Below, piece after piece: positions 44,296 through 53,668 of a DNA stretch of 64,000 nucleotides. This DNA comes from Acidobacteriota bacterium (GTDB taxonomy: Bacteria; Acidobacteriota; Terriglobia; Bryobacterales; Bryobacteraceae). The position numbers were made by a program, and so were the translations under genes. The notes under the pieces were generated by a model. It made no database searches and was not told the DNA's origin. It saw only the letters and a program-made list of their open reading frames with translations. The stretch lies in assembly GCA_014584705.1 (NCBI GenBank), contig JACTMJ010000014.1, positions 124,001-188,000 on the forward strand, written 5' to 3'. Each line of letters starts with the position of its first letter. Position 1 is the first letter of the stretch.

Positions 44296-46452
44296 CTATG
44301 GGGCAACCACTCCCCATTCCGCGAGGTTGAGGTTTCTGGAGGCATCGCTGATATAGGTGATGCGGTCATCCACCATGAACTCTTCCCATCCGAGGGTGGG
44401 CGCGGAAGCCACCGCATTGTCATGCTCCCAGAGCGAAACCTGGAAGCGCAGCACCTCCCCCAGCCGCATTCCCAACCCGCTCAGCGGCAGGCGCAAGTCC
44501 GCAACGTCGTCCACCACCGCAAGCGCACTCTCCGGTTCCCGGAAAGAGGAGGGCACCGCCAGCCTCGATTCCAGCCGCGTTTCCCCTTCCGCGGAAACGG
44601 AGATGCGGAACCACGAAACCATCTGCTCCCCATCCCTGGCGTGCATCACTCCCTGAAGTTCAAAATGCCGCAGCATTTCCCTGGCCGGAGCCGGCAGGGC
44701 CACACGGAAGTAGGCGTGAACGCTATCCGCCCCGAAATAGACACCGCTCAACCGCCTCAGGGCGTCGGTAGAGCAGCCGTTCTCTTCGCGATTCCGGAAG
44801 AAGCCGGATCCGCTCCAGGAATGGTAGGAACTCGCCTTGCCGTCGAGCGCCGGCGAGATCTCCTGGCTGGGACCGATGGAGGTTACCCTCACTTCGCAGG
44901 GAAGCAGCGCATCCTGGAACCAGGGCGGGCGCGGGACTTCCAGGCAGCGGCAGACGCAATCAAGATGCGCGCGGAAGAGTTCCTCGGTCTTGCGCTGCGT
45001 GAATGCGTCCAGACCGCGTTCCATGGCGGCCATCCAGTCCGCGCTTTCCAGCACCATGACGGAGGCTCTTGCGTCGGTGAGCCGTTCGGGAGGAAGCGTC
45101 TTCCAGGCGCGGACGTTCTGGAACTGTTCGCGAGCGTATTTCAGCGTCTTCCAGTAGAGCGGATTTGCCTCTTCGCTCCAGGCGGCGAAGCCACGCGCGC
45201 GGCGGGAGAATCCGCAAACGGTATCGAGCGTGCGATTGGGCATGGCGGGAATGGCATCCTTTAGCGTGGAACCCCGCACCGCAACGGAAGCTCCTACGGT
45301 ATGCACGCCCGACAGTCGCGACAGCACGCCACGCCAGAACGCCTTCCGCTCGGCAACATCGCCCGGCCCGTCCGTCGAGAGGTCGATTTCAAACGTCAGC
45401 GCGGCATCTTCCTCCGGACATTCCCGGGCCATTGCCTCCACTTGCCCCCACAAATCGCTGAGTGCCTCCTCCGCACTCAAATACGGATAGACGTAGCGCA
45501 ATTGGCCTTCGATCTCGGCGTGCGTGAACACTAGTTTGTTCCCCAGATTCCTCCAGCACGCACCCAATTCCTTTGGCGACGGAAGGCGACCCAGGGATTC
45601 GGCAAGGACGCGCGAACTCGCTACCGCCGTTCGGATACAAACTTCCGGCAACAGCGCCGACGTTTGCGCGCAGAAGGCGCCCTCCGGCAAGTAGAGAATC
45701 GATGGCCAAGCACCAAAGTTCTTGTAATGCACGCGCGGACCGCGCACCAATTGCACGCGTGCGTCCTCCGGGTAGGAGAAGTTGGCCTCCTTGCCCCTGA
45801 GCAGTGGAACGACGGTGCGGTGCAGCGGCGCGCCCAGATATTCAATCTCGCCCGCACCGCAACGCTTCCGCAGCAACTGCAGGCATTCGCGCATGGCTTC
45901 CAGTTGCAGGTCGACGAGGCTGCCCGCATCTTCCGGCTGAAAGCTCTCGCCCGCCCGGGCTTTCCGGAACAGTTCCGGCGCGCGCGCCTGGAGCGATTCG
46001 TCCAGCCATCCTAGCTGCACGAGCACCTGGAGATTCTGCAAGTCTTCTTTGCTGAGCGTCTCAATCAATCGCGAATCAATCCCGCGGTGCGACTTCCAGC
46101 GGAGCCAGAGGGAATGCCATTGAGGGAACGGCTTCGTGATCGCTTCCGGCGTTGCACTGAAGGCCAGTCCGACCAGATCGGCAATCTCCGCGGACCGCAA
46201 GTCGGCCGCTGGCTTGCGGTGGATATCGAGCATGGATTCGCGCGTAGCCTGCATCGTGCTCTGTTCGAGGCGTCGCAACAAATCGGGGGAAATGGCGATC
46301 GTTAGCGGCGCGGCCGGAAACTCCTCTGCGAGCCGCAAGAACGGGAGGTGATAGCGCAGAGCGTGAATGCGATTCCAGGGAAGGGCAAACTGCCGCTGGG
46401 TGGGATGCCAGCCATTTGGCCGGTGCATACTCCAGATGACGCAGAGCTTCAT
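44296..46452 (-). CDS. Glycoside hydrolase family 57-like protein
   Basis: 718 residues from the ATG at 46452 (ATGA overlap with the upstream stop). The opening KLCVIWSMHRPNGW followed by LPWNRIHALRYHLPFLRLAEEFP is like the GH57 domain start (HMHQP... LPWVRLHA), which in true GH57 enzymes holds the first conserved His. The middle has VVPLLRG and YFPEGAF-like stretches; ALTFEIDL is a possible but unproven nucleophile site. The last ~170 residues look like a DOMON-type beta-sandwich (EISPALDGKAS; ADSVHAYFRVAL). It may act on alpha-glucans or related sugars; catalytic residues cannot be confirmed. No signal peptide seen. Confidence 0.7.
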   Translation of the reverse strand: MKLCVIWSMHRPNGWHPTQRQFALPWNRIHALRYHLPFLRLAEEFPAAPLTIAISPDLLRRLEQSTMQATRESMLDIHRKPAADLRSAEIADLVGLAFSATPEAITKPFPQWHSLWLRWKSHRGIDSRLIETLSKEDLQNLQVLVQLGWLDESLQARAPELFRKARAGESFQPEDAGSLVDLQLEAMRECLQLLRKRCGAGEIEYLGAPLHRTVVPLLRGKEANFSYPEDARVQLVRGPRVHYKNFGAWPSILYLPEGAFCAQTSALLPEVCIRTAVASSRVLAESLGRLPSPKELGACWRNLGNKLVFTHAEIEGQLRYVYPYLSAEEALSDLWGQVEAMARECPEEDAALTFEIDLSTDGPGDVAERKAFWRGVLSRLSGVHTVGASVAVRGSTLKDAIPAMPNRTLDTVCGFSRRARGFAAWSEEANPLYWKTLKYAREQFQNVRAWKTLPPERLTDARASVMVLESADWMAAMERGLDAFTQRKTEELFRAHLDCVCRCLEVPRPPWFQDALLPCEVRVTSIGPSQEISPALDGKASSYHSWSGSGFFRNREENGCSTDALRRLSGVYFGADSVHAYFRVALPAPAREMLRHFELQGVMHARDGEQMVSWFRISVSAEGETRLESRLAVPSSFREPESALAVVDDVADLRLPLSGLGMRLGEVLRFQVSLWEHDNAVASAPTLGWEEFMVDDRITYISDASRNLNLAEWGVVAP

Positions 46453-48746
46453 GGGAGGCCCTTCGCGTGGGAGTTCGTCCCGTCCCCGCCCGGCGTTGCG
46501 AGCGTGTACGGGCGCGGATCGGGCTCCGCCTGAAAGGCCGTCCACATCGGGAACGATCCGGCGTCGAACAGCGTCATTGGCCGCAGCCCCAAGATCAACT
46601 CCACGGTCCGCAGGGCGGAGGTGGTGTTGTAGAAATTCGAATCCACCGCGCCGCGCCGCGCGTACGGCGAAATCACCAGTGCCGGAGTGCGTTGGCCGTT
46701 CGCGCGATCCCGCCCATCCCCGGCACCGGCTTCGATGACAAGGATGGCGGTTTCCTTCCAGAACCGGCTCTTCGAAACCGCTTCCGCCAGCATGCCCAGC
46801 GCCAGATCGTTATCGGCCACCATCTCCGCGGCGGGCCGGCTCTCCGCCGCCGGGACGCTTGCGCCATCGTTGCCAAGGCGCAGCAGCAATAGCCGCGGCA
46901 TGCTGCCCGCTTTCTCGAATTCGGCCAGATCTTCGAGGAAGATCTTGACGCGGTCCACATCGCTCGCATGCGGATCCGCCGCGCGGTAACGGCGATTCGT
47001 CACCTTCTCGAGAACCGGGTCAGTCACCCGCGCGATCTGTGTGCCGTCGGCCAGCGGTTTGGGGCGATTCTCGCTCCGCCACCCGTAGTTCCGCAAGGTG
47101 ACGCCCGCAAGCGATGCGCTTGTCCACAAGTAGCCTCCGGGCGGAGTCGCCGCGGGCTCTCCGAGTTCGAACGCAGAGCCTCCGCCGCGCCCCGCCTGGC
47201 GGCTCGGTTCCACCCGGCGTATGAAGTCCGGCGCGATGGCTGCGCTTGCCCAGAAGAGCCCTTCTGCGGGCGAATCCGCGTTCGCATAGAAATTGTCGAA
47301 GAGCACGAACTCCCGCGCCAGCTTGTGGTGGTTCGGAGTGACGCTCTCTCCAAAGCGAGCGCGCGAGGGGTCGCCCTTGCCTTGCGGCAAATCGCCGAAC
47401 ACCTCGTCATAGCCAAGCCGCCCTTTGAGCACATAAACGACGTACTTGATCGAGGAAACCTGACCCGGCACGTTGGGCACGGGGTTCCCCGCGGGAACCC
47501 CCGCGTTGAAGAGCCGTTCGTCGCGATAAGGCGAGTTTCTCCGTACCTCGCCGGTGAGCGAAATCAGCCGCTCCGCATCCAGCCCCGCGACAATCGAAGC
47601 CGTCCCCTGGAGCTTCGGGCGATCGCCGTCCGCATTCATCGTCATCAGTCTGTCACCGGATAGAACGCGCGCCGCCACGGGATACGCGCCCACCGGAACG
47701 AAACCCAGCACGCGAGAGCGCGCGGACTTCACATCCACCACGCCCACCGCGTTCACGTCGGAGCACACCACATGCAGCCACTTTTTTTGTGAATCATAGG
47801 CAAGCGCGCTCGGCGTCATGCCCACCGGTTGCCATTGCGATAGGGAAAGGTTGACGGCCTCATGCAACGCGAGCGAACCGTCCTCTTCCACCCCCAGCAC
47901 ATAGACGTCGTTCGTGTTCCCGGCTGTGACGAAGAGCCGTGCGACAAACGTAAGCGGAGCGGGGGCCGGTCCTGCCTCCGCATCTTCGCCGGTCTCCCGT
48001 TCCACCCTTCCGGGCACGAAAAGCATATCGGAAGTGTGCGGTGCAAGCGGCAGCTTATCGACGAGTTCCCCTTTGGCACTCCGATGCCGGTAGATGACAC
48101 CGTCCGCCCAGGAACTCACGTAGAGATACTCGCCATTCGGGTGCGGCACAATCCGGTACGGGCGACGGCCCGTCCCAAAGCGATCTTCCACTTTGCCGTC
48201 GCGAAGGCTGATCACGTCAATCCCGTTGCGGAAGAGGCGTGCCACATAGAGCCGCGCACCGTCCGGGGAGAGCGCAATATCACCGACAAAATCTTCCGGC
48301 GTGCGCCGCGCTGGTTCCACCAGATCGATGCGGCGGGCCGGAGCCAACGCACCGTTCGAAAGCGTGAACTCAAACACAGCGGCTTCTGACCCGCCGCCGA
48401 CATACAGCCGGTCTCCAGCCCGGTTAATGGCAAGACCCAGCCATCCGTCTGGCACTGGCACGCGGCTCAATTCCCGAAGAGATCCCTCTTCCAGCACGAT
48501 AAGGGATGGAGCGTTGTAGCCTCCGCAGAGCACCACCAGATACTTGCCGTCCGGCGTCACCACGCTCGCCATCGGCATTGTGTCAAGAGAAATCTGTGTG
48601 CCCGCGGGCTTCACGCGCCAGCCGTTCACCAACTGGCGGGATCCCCCGGGAAGCGGACCTGGCTCCAGGCGGGGCGGAGACTGCGCGGAGAGGCAAGCCG
48701 AAATCGTAAGCAGGGCTGCCGAGATGGCGAGATGCTGAAGTTTCAT
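46449..48746 (-). CDS. YncE-like beta-propeller fused to AcpA/phospholipase-C-like phosphoesterase
   Basis: 765 residues. The start has a signal peptide that could be a lipobox (LLTISAC). Residues about 40-400 are seven-bladed YncE-like repeats (PDGKYLVVLCGGYN, INRAGDRLYVGGGSE, LSPDGARLYVARLF). From about 430 (SIKYVVYVLKGRLGYDEVFG) to the end is a phosphoesterase domain (VTPNHHKLAREFVLFDNFYA, DGVDS-like LVISPYARRGAVDSNFYN). This arrangement occurs in 'bifunctional YncE/alkaline-phosphatase family' proteins. It is periplasmic by inference and is the first gene of a pair with the GH57-like gene, overlapping it by ATGA. Confidence 0.85.
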   Translation of the reverse strand: MKLQHLAISAALLTISACLSAQSPPRLEPGPLPGGSRQLVNGWRVKPAGTQISLDTMPMASVVTPDGKYLVVLCGGYNAPSLIVLEEGSLRELSRVPVPDGWLGLAINRAGDRLYVGGGSEAAVFEFTLSNGALAPARRIDLVEPARRTPEDFVGDIALSPDGARLYVARLFRNGIDVISLRDGKVEDRFGTGRRPYRIVPHPNGEYLYVSSWADGVIYRHRSAKGELVDKLPLAPHTSDMLFVPGRVERETGEDAEAGPAPAPLTFVARLFVTAGNTNDVYVLGVEEDGSLALHEAVNLSLSQWQPVGMTPSALAYDSQKKWLHVVCSDVNAVGVVDVKSARSRVLGFVPVGAYPVAARVLSGDRLMTMNADGDRPKLQGTASIVAGLDAERLISLTGEVRRNSPYRDERLFNAGVPAGNPVPNVPGQVSSIKYVVYVLKGRLGYDEVFGDLPQGKGDPSRARFGESVTPNHHKLAREFVLFDNFYANADSPAEGLFWASAAIAPDFIRRVEPSRQAGRGGGSAFELGEPAATPPGGYLWTSASLAGVTLRNYGWRSENRPKPLADGTQIARVTDPVLEKVTNRRYRAADPHASDVDRVKIFLEDLAEFEKAGSMPRLLLLRLGNDGASVPAAESRPAAEMVADNDLALGMLAEAVSKSRFWKETAILVIEAGAGDGRDRANGQRTPALVISPYARRGAVDSNFYNTTSALRTVELILGLRPMTLFDAGSFPMWTAFQAEPDPRPYTLATPGGDGTNSHAKGLP

Positions 48747-48806
48747 GATGGGAAAATTTCGTCCGGTGTCGCCTGTTTCACCGGTCTTGCCTGGTTCCTT
48801 TGGCGG

Positions 48807-50456
48807 TTACTCTCGATAGCGCTGGGCGATCGGAAACCGCCTGCCAATGCCGAATGCTTTCGTCGTTACCTTCAAGCCCGGCGCGGCCTGTTGACGTTTG
48901 TATTCATTGAGATCCACCTTGCGGATAATATCGCGCACCAACTCCTCCGGCAGACTCTGAGCGACGGCAATCTCCGCCGGCCCCGCAAAGTCCTCGACGT
49001 AGGCTTTCAGAATCGGGTCAAGCACTTCGTAAGGCGGCAGCGAATCGCTATCCTTCTGATCGGGACGCAATTCCGCCGACGGCGGCTTCAGCAGAATGTT
49101 CGCGGGGATTGCGTTTACGTGTCGTCGATTGGCGAATTCGGTCAGCCGGTAGGCCAGCGTCTTCGGGATATCACTGATCACCGCCAGCCCTCCACACATG
49201 TCGCCGTAGAGCGTGCAATAGCCCACCGCGAGTTCGCTCTTGTTCCCGGTGGTCAGCACGATCGCTCCCCACTTGTTCGAAAGCGACATCAGTGCAAGAC
49301 CTCGCAACCGCGCCTGGATGTTCTCTTCGGTCACATCCCTGGGCGTGTCGCCGAAAACGGGATCCAGCATCCGAAGCATTTCTTCGTAGGCGTTGGTGAT
49401 GGGAAGGACCTCAAAACGGATTCCCAAACCCTTGGCAAGCTCGCGGGCATCCGCAAGGCTATGCCCGGAGGAATAGGGCCCGGGCATGGCGATGCCGGTT
49501 ACATTTTCCCTGCCAACGGCATCCATGGCAATCGCGGCTACCAGGGAGGAATCGAGGCCGCCGCTCAGACCCACGAGCACTTTCCGGAAGCCGCATTTCC
49601 GGATATAGTCGCGCGTCCCCAAAACCAGCGCGTCGTAGACCGCTTCGCGTTCATCGGTGTGGCTCTCGCGCCGGTCACCCCGCACTGTCTCAAGGTCAAT
49701 GCAGACGAGGTCCTCTTCAAAACTGCGTGCCGCCGCAACGACGCTGCCCTGGGAATCCGCCGCAAAGCTGCTTCCGTCAAACACCAGTTGGTCATTGCCG
49801 CCCACCTGGTTCACCCACACGAGCGGAATCCCCCTTCGGCGGGCGATCCCGCAAAAGAGTTCGCGTCGCGCGTGCCGCTTATCCATCTCGAAAGGGGAGG
49901 CATTGATGCTGATCAGCAACTCCGCCCCGTCGCGGACCAACTCCTCCACCGGGTTCCGGTCATAGAGCAGCCGCTCGCCCGATTGCAGGTCGTTCCAGGC
50001 ATCCTCGCAGATAGTGAGACCGATTCGCCGGCCTTCGAAATCGAAGACCGATTGCTTCTCCGCCGGTTCAAAATACCGCCACTCGTCAAAGACGTCATAG
50101 GTGGGTAGCAGCATCTTGTCCTGCCGGAAGAGCAGTTGCCCTTTGTCGATGACGGCGGCGCTGTTGGTGAGGAGTTTCCCCTCGGGTTCGCTCGATGTAC
50201 CGATAAATCCGCAGACAACCGCGACGGGCAACTCCGCGGTCTCCCTCGCCAACCGAAGGAGTTGTTCCTGCGTCCGTCGCGCAAAACTCGGCTTCTCCAC
50301 CAGGTCTTGCGGCGGGTAGCCGGTGATAGAAAGCTCCGGGAAGACAACCAGCCTCGCTCCGGCGGCAACCGCTTCTCCGGCGGCCAGAACCATGCGGTCC
50401 ACGTTGGCTTCAAGGGCACCAACGGTAGGATTGATTTGCCCAAGGGCGATCTTCAT
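48807..50456 (-). CDS. nadE: Glutamine-dependent NAD+ synthase
   Basis: 549 residues. The N-terminal nitrilase-like glutaminase has Glu41 (FPELSITGYPP), a Lys (FRQDKMLLPTYDVFDE) and the Cys nucleophile in LTICEDAW. The synthetase half begins VLVGLSGGLDSSLVAAIA, with the PP-loop SGGLDSS, and continues to LTTGNKSELAVGY and GLAVISDIPKTLAY. It makes NAD from deamido-NAD with ATP and glutamine. ATG at 50456; a longer start at 50540 is not supported. Confidence 0.96.
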   Translation of the reverse strand: MKIALGQINPTVGALEANVDRMVLAAGEAVAAGARLVVFPELSITGYPPQDLVEKPSFARRTQEQLLRLARETAELPVAVVCGFIGTSSEPEGKLLTNSAAVIDKGQLLFRQDKMLLPTYDVFDEWRYFEPAEKQSVFDFEGRRIGLTICEDAWNDLQSGERLLYDRNPVEELVRDGAELLISINASPFEMDKRHARRELFCGIARRRGIPLVWVNQVGGNDQLVFDGSSFAADSQGSVVAAARSFEEDLVCIDLETVRGDRRESHTDEREAVYDALVLGTRDYIRKCGFRKVLVGLSGGLDSSLVAAIAMDAVGRENVTGIAMPGPYSSGHSLADARELAKGLGIRFEVLPITNAYEEMLRMLDPVFGDTPRDVTEENIQARLRGLALMSLSNKWGAIVLTTGNKSELAVGYCTLYGDMCGGLAVISDIPKTLAYRLTEFANRRHVNAIPANILLKPPSAELRPDQKDSDSLPPYEVLDPILKAYVEDFAGPAEIAVAQSLPEELVRDIIRKVDLNEYKRQQAAPGLKVTTKAFGIGRRFPIAQRYRE

Positions 50457-50598
50457 GCAAATTCCCAGTTTAGGATGGATCCGTCTTCGATCCACCGAAC
50501 ACACGAACTGGCCGGCGCAATCCGCCGGCCTCACTTCCATTGTACGGAGCGATCCGGATCGCTCTGCAAATTCGCACTATAAGCAAGGAGAATTTCGG

Positions 50599-51063
50599 AT
50601 GATCCAACCCGGACCGGGATCTTTGAGTGCCTCAGCTCGACAAAAGCTGGATCCACTGGCAAGGGAGGGCCGGCCGTCGCGTCCCACCATCATCGCGATT
50701 CGCGACAGTGCGTTCGCAGGCCCCTCCGGTACCGGGAAGACCCTTGCAGCCGAGGTGATTGCCACCCTGGGGAAACCGGTACTGCGGCCGGGAAAATACA
50801 TCGGCGAGACAGAAAAGCAACTGAGATCTCTGCTCGCGAGCGCTGAAAGCACCGGAAGCGTGCTGTTCTTCGACGAGGCCGACGCGCTCTTCGGGAAGGT
50901 TACGTCCGCAAGGAACGCATATGACCGCTACGCAAATCTCGAGATCAGCTACCTGATCGAGGCCATGGGCACTCGGGGAATCATCGCGATCCTGATCGGG
51001 CTGCGCGTGACGAAGCCCGGCGCCGCCCTGGCCGCGCGCTGCCGCTGGATTGACATTCCCTGA
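50599..51063 (+). CDS. Short AAA+ ATPase-like protein
   Basis: 154 residues with AAGGAG at 50585-50590. Walker A GPSGTGKT at 41-48, then YIGETEKQLRSLLASAES, Walker B LFFDEADALFGK at 89-100 and DRYANLEISYLIEAMGTRGI. The segment order fits the AAA+ ATPases that accompany some extracellular contractile injection clusters, which are far longer. Between Walker A and YIGETEK about ten residues are missing compared with that family, and the protein ends where the lid domain would begin. It may be a degenerate or a minimal ATPase. No partner genes are adjacent, and both flanking genes lie on the other strand. Confidence 0.7.
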   Translation: MIQPGPGSLSASARQKLDPLAREGRPSRPTIIAIRDSAFAGPSGTGKTLAAEVIATLGKPVLRPGKYIGETEKQLRSLLASAESTGSVLFFDEADALFGKVTSARNAYDRYANLEISYLIEAMGTRGIIAILIGLRVTKPGAALAARCRWIDIP

Positions 51064-51085
51064 ACGCAGCTCCCGGTCACCACAC

Positions 51086-52435
51086 TTAGACTTTCTTCGG
51101 GTCCGGGCGAGTGTAACCCTTCCGGTACGGCGGGGCCAGCAGGCGCGTGGCTTCCGGATCTCCGATCACTTCGTGCTTCGCCGGGTCCCACCGTAGGGTG
51201 CGGCCAGTCTTCATGGCCAGATTGGCGAGGATGCAACTGGCCGTCGAGATGTGGCCCTGTTCAATATCCGCCACCGGCTTGCTCCGCTCCGCAATGGCTT
51301 TGAGCATGTCCTTCATGTGATAGCGAATGGCGGGAGCGACATGCCGCTCCAGATCCTTTTCGGTCTTATCCTCGGGGTATTGCTCCAACTCGTAAGTCAC
51401 ATCCTTGTGTATTCGCTTACCTTCTTTCGCCACGGGGATGAAGTCGTAGCTCATGACACTGAACTTGAGCGTCCCCTTCTCTCCATAAATCGTGCCGCCC
51501 CAGGGATAGTCCGGGTCCGGAGCCGTGCCCCAGGTGCGATGCGTCCACACCACCGGGAACTCCGGAAACTTGAATACCGCCGTCTGCGTGTCGGAGATAT
51601 TCGCCTTCGCTGCCTTGTCGACCAAAATTCCGCCTTCCGACGAAACGGAAGTGGGCCAGCCAAGATCCAGCATCCAGCGAACCGCATCCAGCATGTGGAT
51701 GCACATATCGCCGACGATGCCGTTCGAGTATTCCATGAACGCGCGCCAGCCTCTCGGATGCACGATGCGATTGAACGGCCGCATCGGCGCGGGGCCGGTG
51801 TAGGTTTCCCAATCGAGGTATTCCGGGGGCGCGATATCCGGCGGGTTAGTCCGATTGCGCATGTGGTAATAGCAGTAAATCTCCACATACCCGATCTTTC
51901 CGAGCAGGCCCGGTTTGATCACCTGCTCGATCGCTTCGACTAAGTGGGGCGTGGAGCGTCGCTGCGTGCCTACTTGCACAACGCGGCCGTACTTGCGGGC
52001 CGCAGCCACCATCGCCTGGCCTTCGATCACATCGTGGCTGATTGGTTTCTGGCAGTAGACGTCCGCACCCGCCTTGACGGCTTCGATCATCGCGAGGGCG
52101 TGCCAATGGTCCGGCGTCGCCACCAACACGATGTCGAGATCCTTCTCGCGCAACATCTCCCGGTAGTCGCCATAGGTGCGCGGCTTCTTCCTGGATGCCT
52201 GTCGCTGGGAGACAATCTCCGCCGCGTCGGCCAGCATCTGTTTGTCGACGTCGCACAAAGAGACAACCTCCACCGGAGCCACCTGGATCAAGCGCAGCAG
52301 GTCCGCTTTTCCATACCATCCAGAGCCGATTAGCCCGACGCGCTTCGGCTTGGAGCCCAGCATCTCCGGCGCCCAGGACATACGCGAAGCGGCGAATGTA
52401 GCCGTGCCGGACATGAAGAACTGTCGACGATTCAT
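51086..52435 (-). CDS. Exported Gfo/Idh/MocA oxidoreductase (copy 2)
   Basis: 449 residues from the ATG at 52435, with AAGGAG ten bases upstream. NRRQFFMSGTATFAAS resembles a twin-arginine signal. KRVGLIGSGWYGKADLLRL is the NAD-binding start; VATPDHWHALAMIEAVKAG and DVYCQKPISHDV follow; the C-terminal half has NGIVGDMCIHMLDAVRWML. It shares long stretches with copy 1 at 40223 (e.g. TYGDYREMLREKDLDIVLV versus VYGDYREMLRERDLDIVLV), so the two are duplicates. Substrate unknown; neighbours are an SGNH hydrolase and rhaM, which suggests a sugar. Confidence 0.92.
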   Translation of the reverse strand: MNRRQFFMSGTATFAASRMSWAPEMLGSKPKRVGLIGSGWYGKADLLRLIQVAPVEVVSLCDVDKQMLADAAEIVSQRQASRKKPRTYGDYREMLREKDLDIVLVATPDHWHALAMIEAVKAGADVYCQKPISHDVIEGQAMVAAARKYGRVVQVGTQRRSTPHLVEAIEQVIKPGLLGKIGYVEIYCYYHMRNRTNPPDIAPPEYLDWETYTGPAPMRPFNRIVHPRGWRAFMEYSNGIVGDMCIHMLDAVRWMLDLGWPTSVSSEGGILVDKAAKANISDTQTAVFKFPEFPVVWTHRTWGTAPDPDYPWGGTIYGEKGTLKFSVMSYDFIPVAKEGKRIHKDVTYELEQYPEDKTEKDLERHVAPAIRYHMKDMLKAIAERSKPVADIEQGHISTASCILANLAMKTGRTLRWDPAKHEVIGDPEATRLLAPPYRKGYTRPDPKKV

Positions 52436-52471
52436 GCGCTGCAAGCTCCTTCCGCGGTTGTGGTGACTATC

Positions 52472-53170
52472 CTATCGCGTCGGCCGCCCTGGCAGTTCGG
52501 CGAGGATTGCGGAAGCCACTTGTTCCGCCAGCGCTCGCGAGCCTTCCGGCTTGAAATGCACATTGTCCGGGATCTGGATCTCGGCCAGTCTCTTCATCGC
52601 GAATGTATAGAGGTCGTCAGTCGCCACGCCGTATTGCTTCATCACCCTGGCGGCAGCTTCGTTATAACGCGGCACATCGTCGGGAATCCGCTTGGGGCCG
52701 ACGCGCAGGTTGGGCACTGGCGTCGTCGATGCCCAGATCAGGCGTGCACCCGTCTTTCGCAGCCGCCCCACCAGCCGGGCAAGGTTGCGTTCATACTGGG
52801 CAAGATCCACTTGGGGCTGATCGTCGAACATATACTTCAGATCGTGCAGTCCCCAGTTGAAATGAATCAAATCCCAATGTCCCTTGCCCAGCCAGGAATC
52901 GATATTCTCGACGCCTTTCGTCGTAGGGCCGGCATTAGTGGGAATGCGATGCACGTTCACTCTCCCGGCCAGAATCTCCCGCACAAAGAGGGTATAGCCA
53001 ATTGAGATCGAATCCCCGATGAGCAAAACCCTGGGTAATCCGGGCGTGTCCTCAATTGGGGCGAAGGCCGGGTTCTCCGCGGCGGCTCCCGGTTCTCTCG
53101 CCGGGTTCTGGGCCTTCATCGCCCACGTACCCGCCAACCCGCCCAGTGTCACTCGTCTTGAAATCCGCAT
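52472..53170 (-). CDS. SGNH/GDSL hydrolase (esterase), exported
   Basis: 232 residues from the ATG at 53170, preceded by GGAGACAG. ISRRVTLGGLAGTWAMKAQ looks like a twin-arginine signal. VLLIGDSISIGYT is block I with the nucleophile Ser; DLIHFNWGLHDLKYM carries block III (here with N-W-G-L-H-D); DNVHFKPEGSRALAEQV is block V with Asp and His. Such proteins deacetylate plant polysaccharides or other esters. The rhaM gene is divergent at 53319 and the Gfo gene lies downstream. Confidence 0.88.
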   Translation of the reverse strand: MRISRRVTLGGLAGTWAMKAQNPAREPGAAAENPAFAPIEDTPGLPRVLLIGDSISIGYTLFVREILAGRVNVHRIPTNAGPTTKGVENIDSWLGKGHWDLIHFNWGLHDLKYMFDDQPQVDLAQYERNLARLVGRLRKTGARLIWASTTPVPNLRVGPKRIPDDVPRYNEAAARVMKQYGVATDDLYTFAMKRLAEIQIPDNVHFKPEGSRALAEQVASAILAELPGRPTR

Positions 53171-53277
53171 TCTCTGTCTCCAGCGCGCTTTCCGCATTCC
53201 AGAAATAACACAAGCGCCCGCGAACCTGAGCACGGGCAAGAAATGGAAAATCAGCCTGGGGAAATCTGCCAGGTCCG

Positions 53278-53299
53278 CGTATCGCGAATTCGCGATACG
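53278..53299. promoter_or_regulatory. 22-bp perfect palindrome upstream of rhaM
   Basis: Arms of 11 bases (CGTATCGCGAA and its complement), centred between 53288 and 53289, 19 bases before the rhaM ATG and about 108 from the SGNH start. A dimeric regulator could bind here and control both genes. Positions are exact in the sequence; the function is inference. Confidence 0.5.
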
Positions 53300-53318
53300 A
53301 TCGGCTCGAGGTGACCCG

Positions 53319-53636
53319 ATGCCGCGCTACGCGTTTCGCCTTCGCATTAAGCCGGAAGCCATCGAACAGTATGAGTTGGAGCACACCCGTGTCTGGCCCG
53401 AACTCCTGGCCAAGCTCAAGGAAGTCGGCATCTCTGATTATTCAATCTTTCGGCGCGGACAGGAACTGATTCTCGTCCTGCGCGTCGAAGATTTTGAAGC
53501 CGCATGGAGACAACTCGACGCAGATCCAGTGAATCGCCGCTGGCAGGCCTTTATGGCACCGTACTTCGAGCCGCCCGAAACCCTCGAACCGGGCGAGCGA
53601 TTCCCCATGTTCCGCGAAGTTTTCCATCTGGAATAG
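53319..53636 (+). CDS. rhaM: L-rhamnose mutarotase
   Basis: 105 residues, the family's usual length. His22 (LEHTRVWPEL) is the catalytic residue in the RhaM family, with the WPEL, YSIFRRG and EVFHLE segments matching its start, middle and end (E. coli: RHNPIWPEL; EVFYLP). It speeds the exchange of alpha and beta L-rhamnose, so it implies rhamnose use. GAGGTG lies just ahead of the ATG. The nearest other rhamnose-related gene is the GH106 gene at 9619. A palindrome at 53278 is in its leader. Confidence 0.93.
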   Translation: MPRYAFRLRIKPEAIEQYELEHTRVWPELLAKLKEVGISDYSIFRRGQELILVLRVEDFEAAWRQLDADPVNRRWQAFMAPYFEPPETLEPGERFPMFREVFHLE

Positions 53637-53668
53637 CCCCGAAATGGGCGGCCATACCCCTGCATGCT

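Noticed and set aside
43690-45264. 524-codon plus-strand frame spanning the SYLF and GH57-like genes
   Set aside because: Runs through a palindrome and opposite to two supported genes; no motifs.
48732-50108. 458-codon plus-strand frame over nadE
   Set aside because: Antisense to a well-supported nadE; no motifs.
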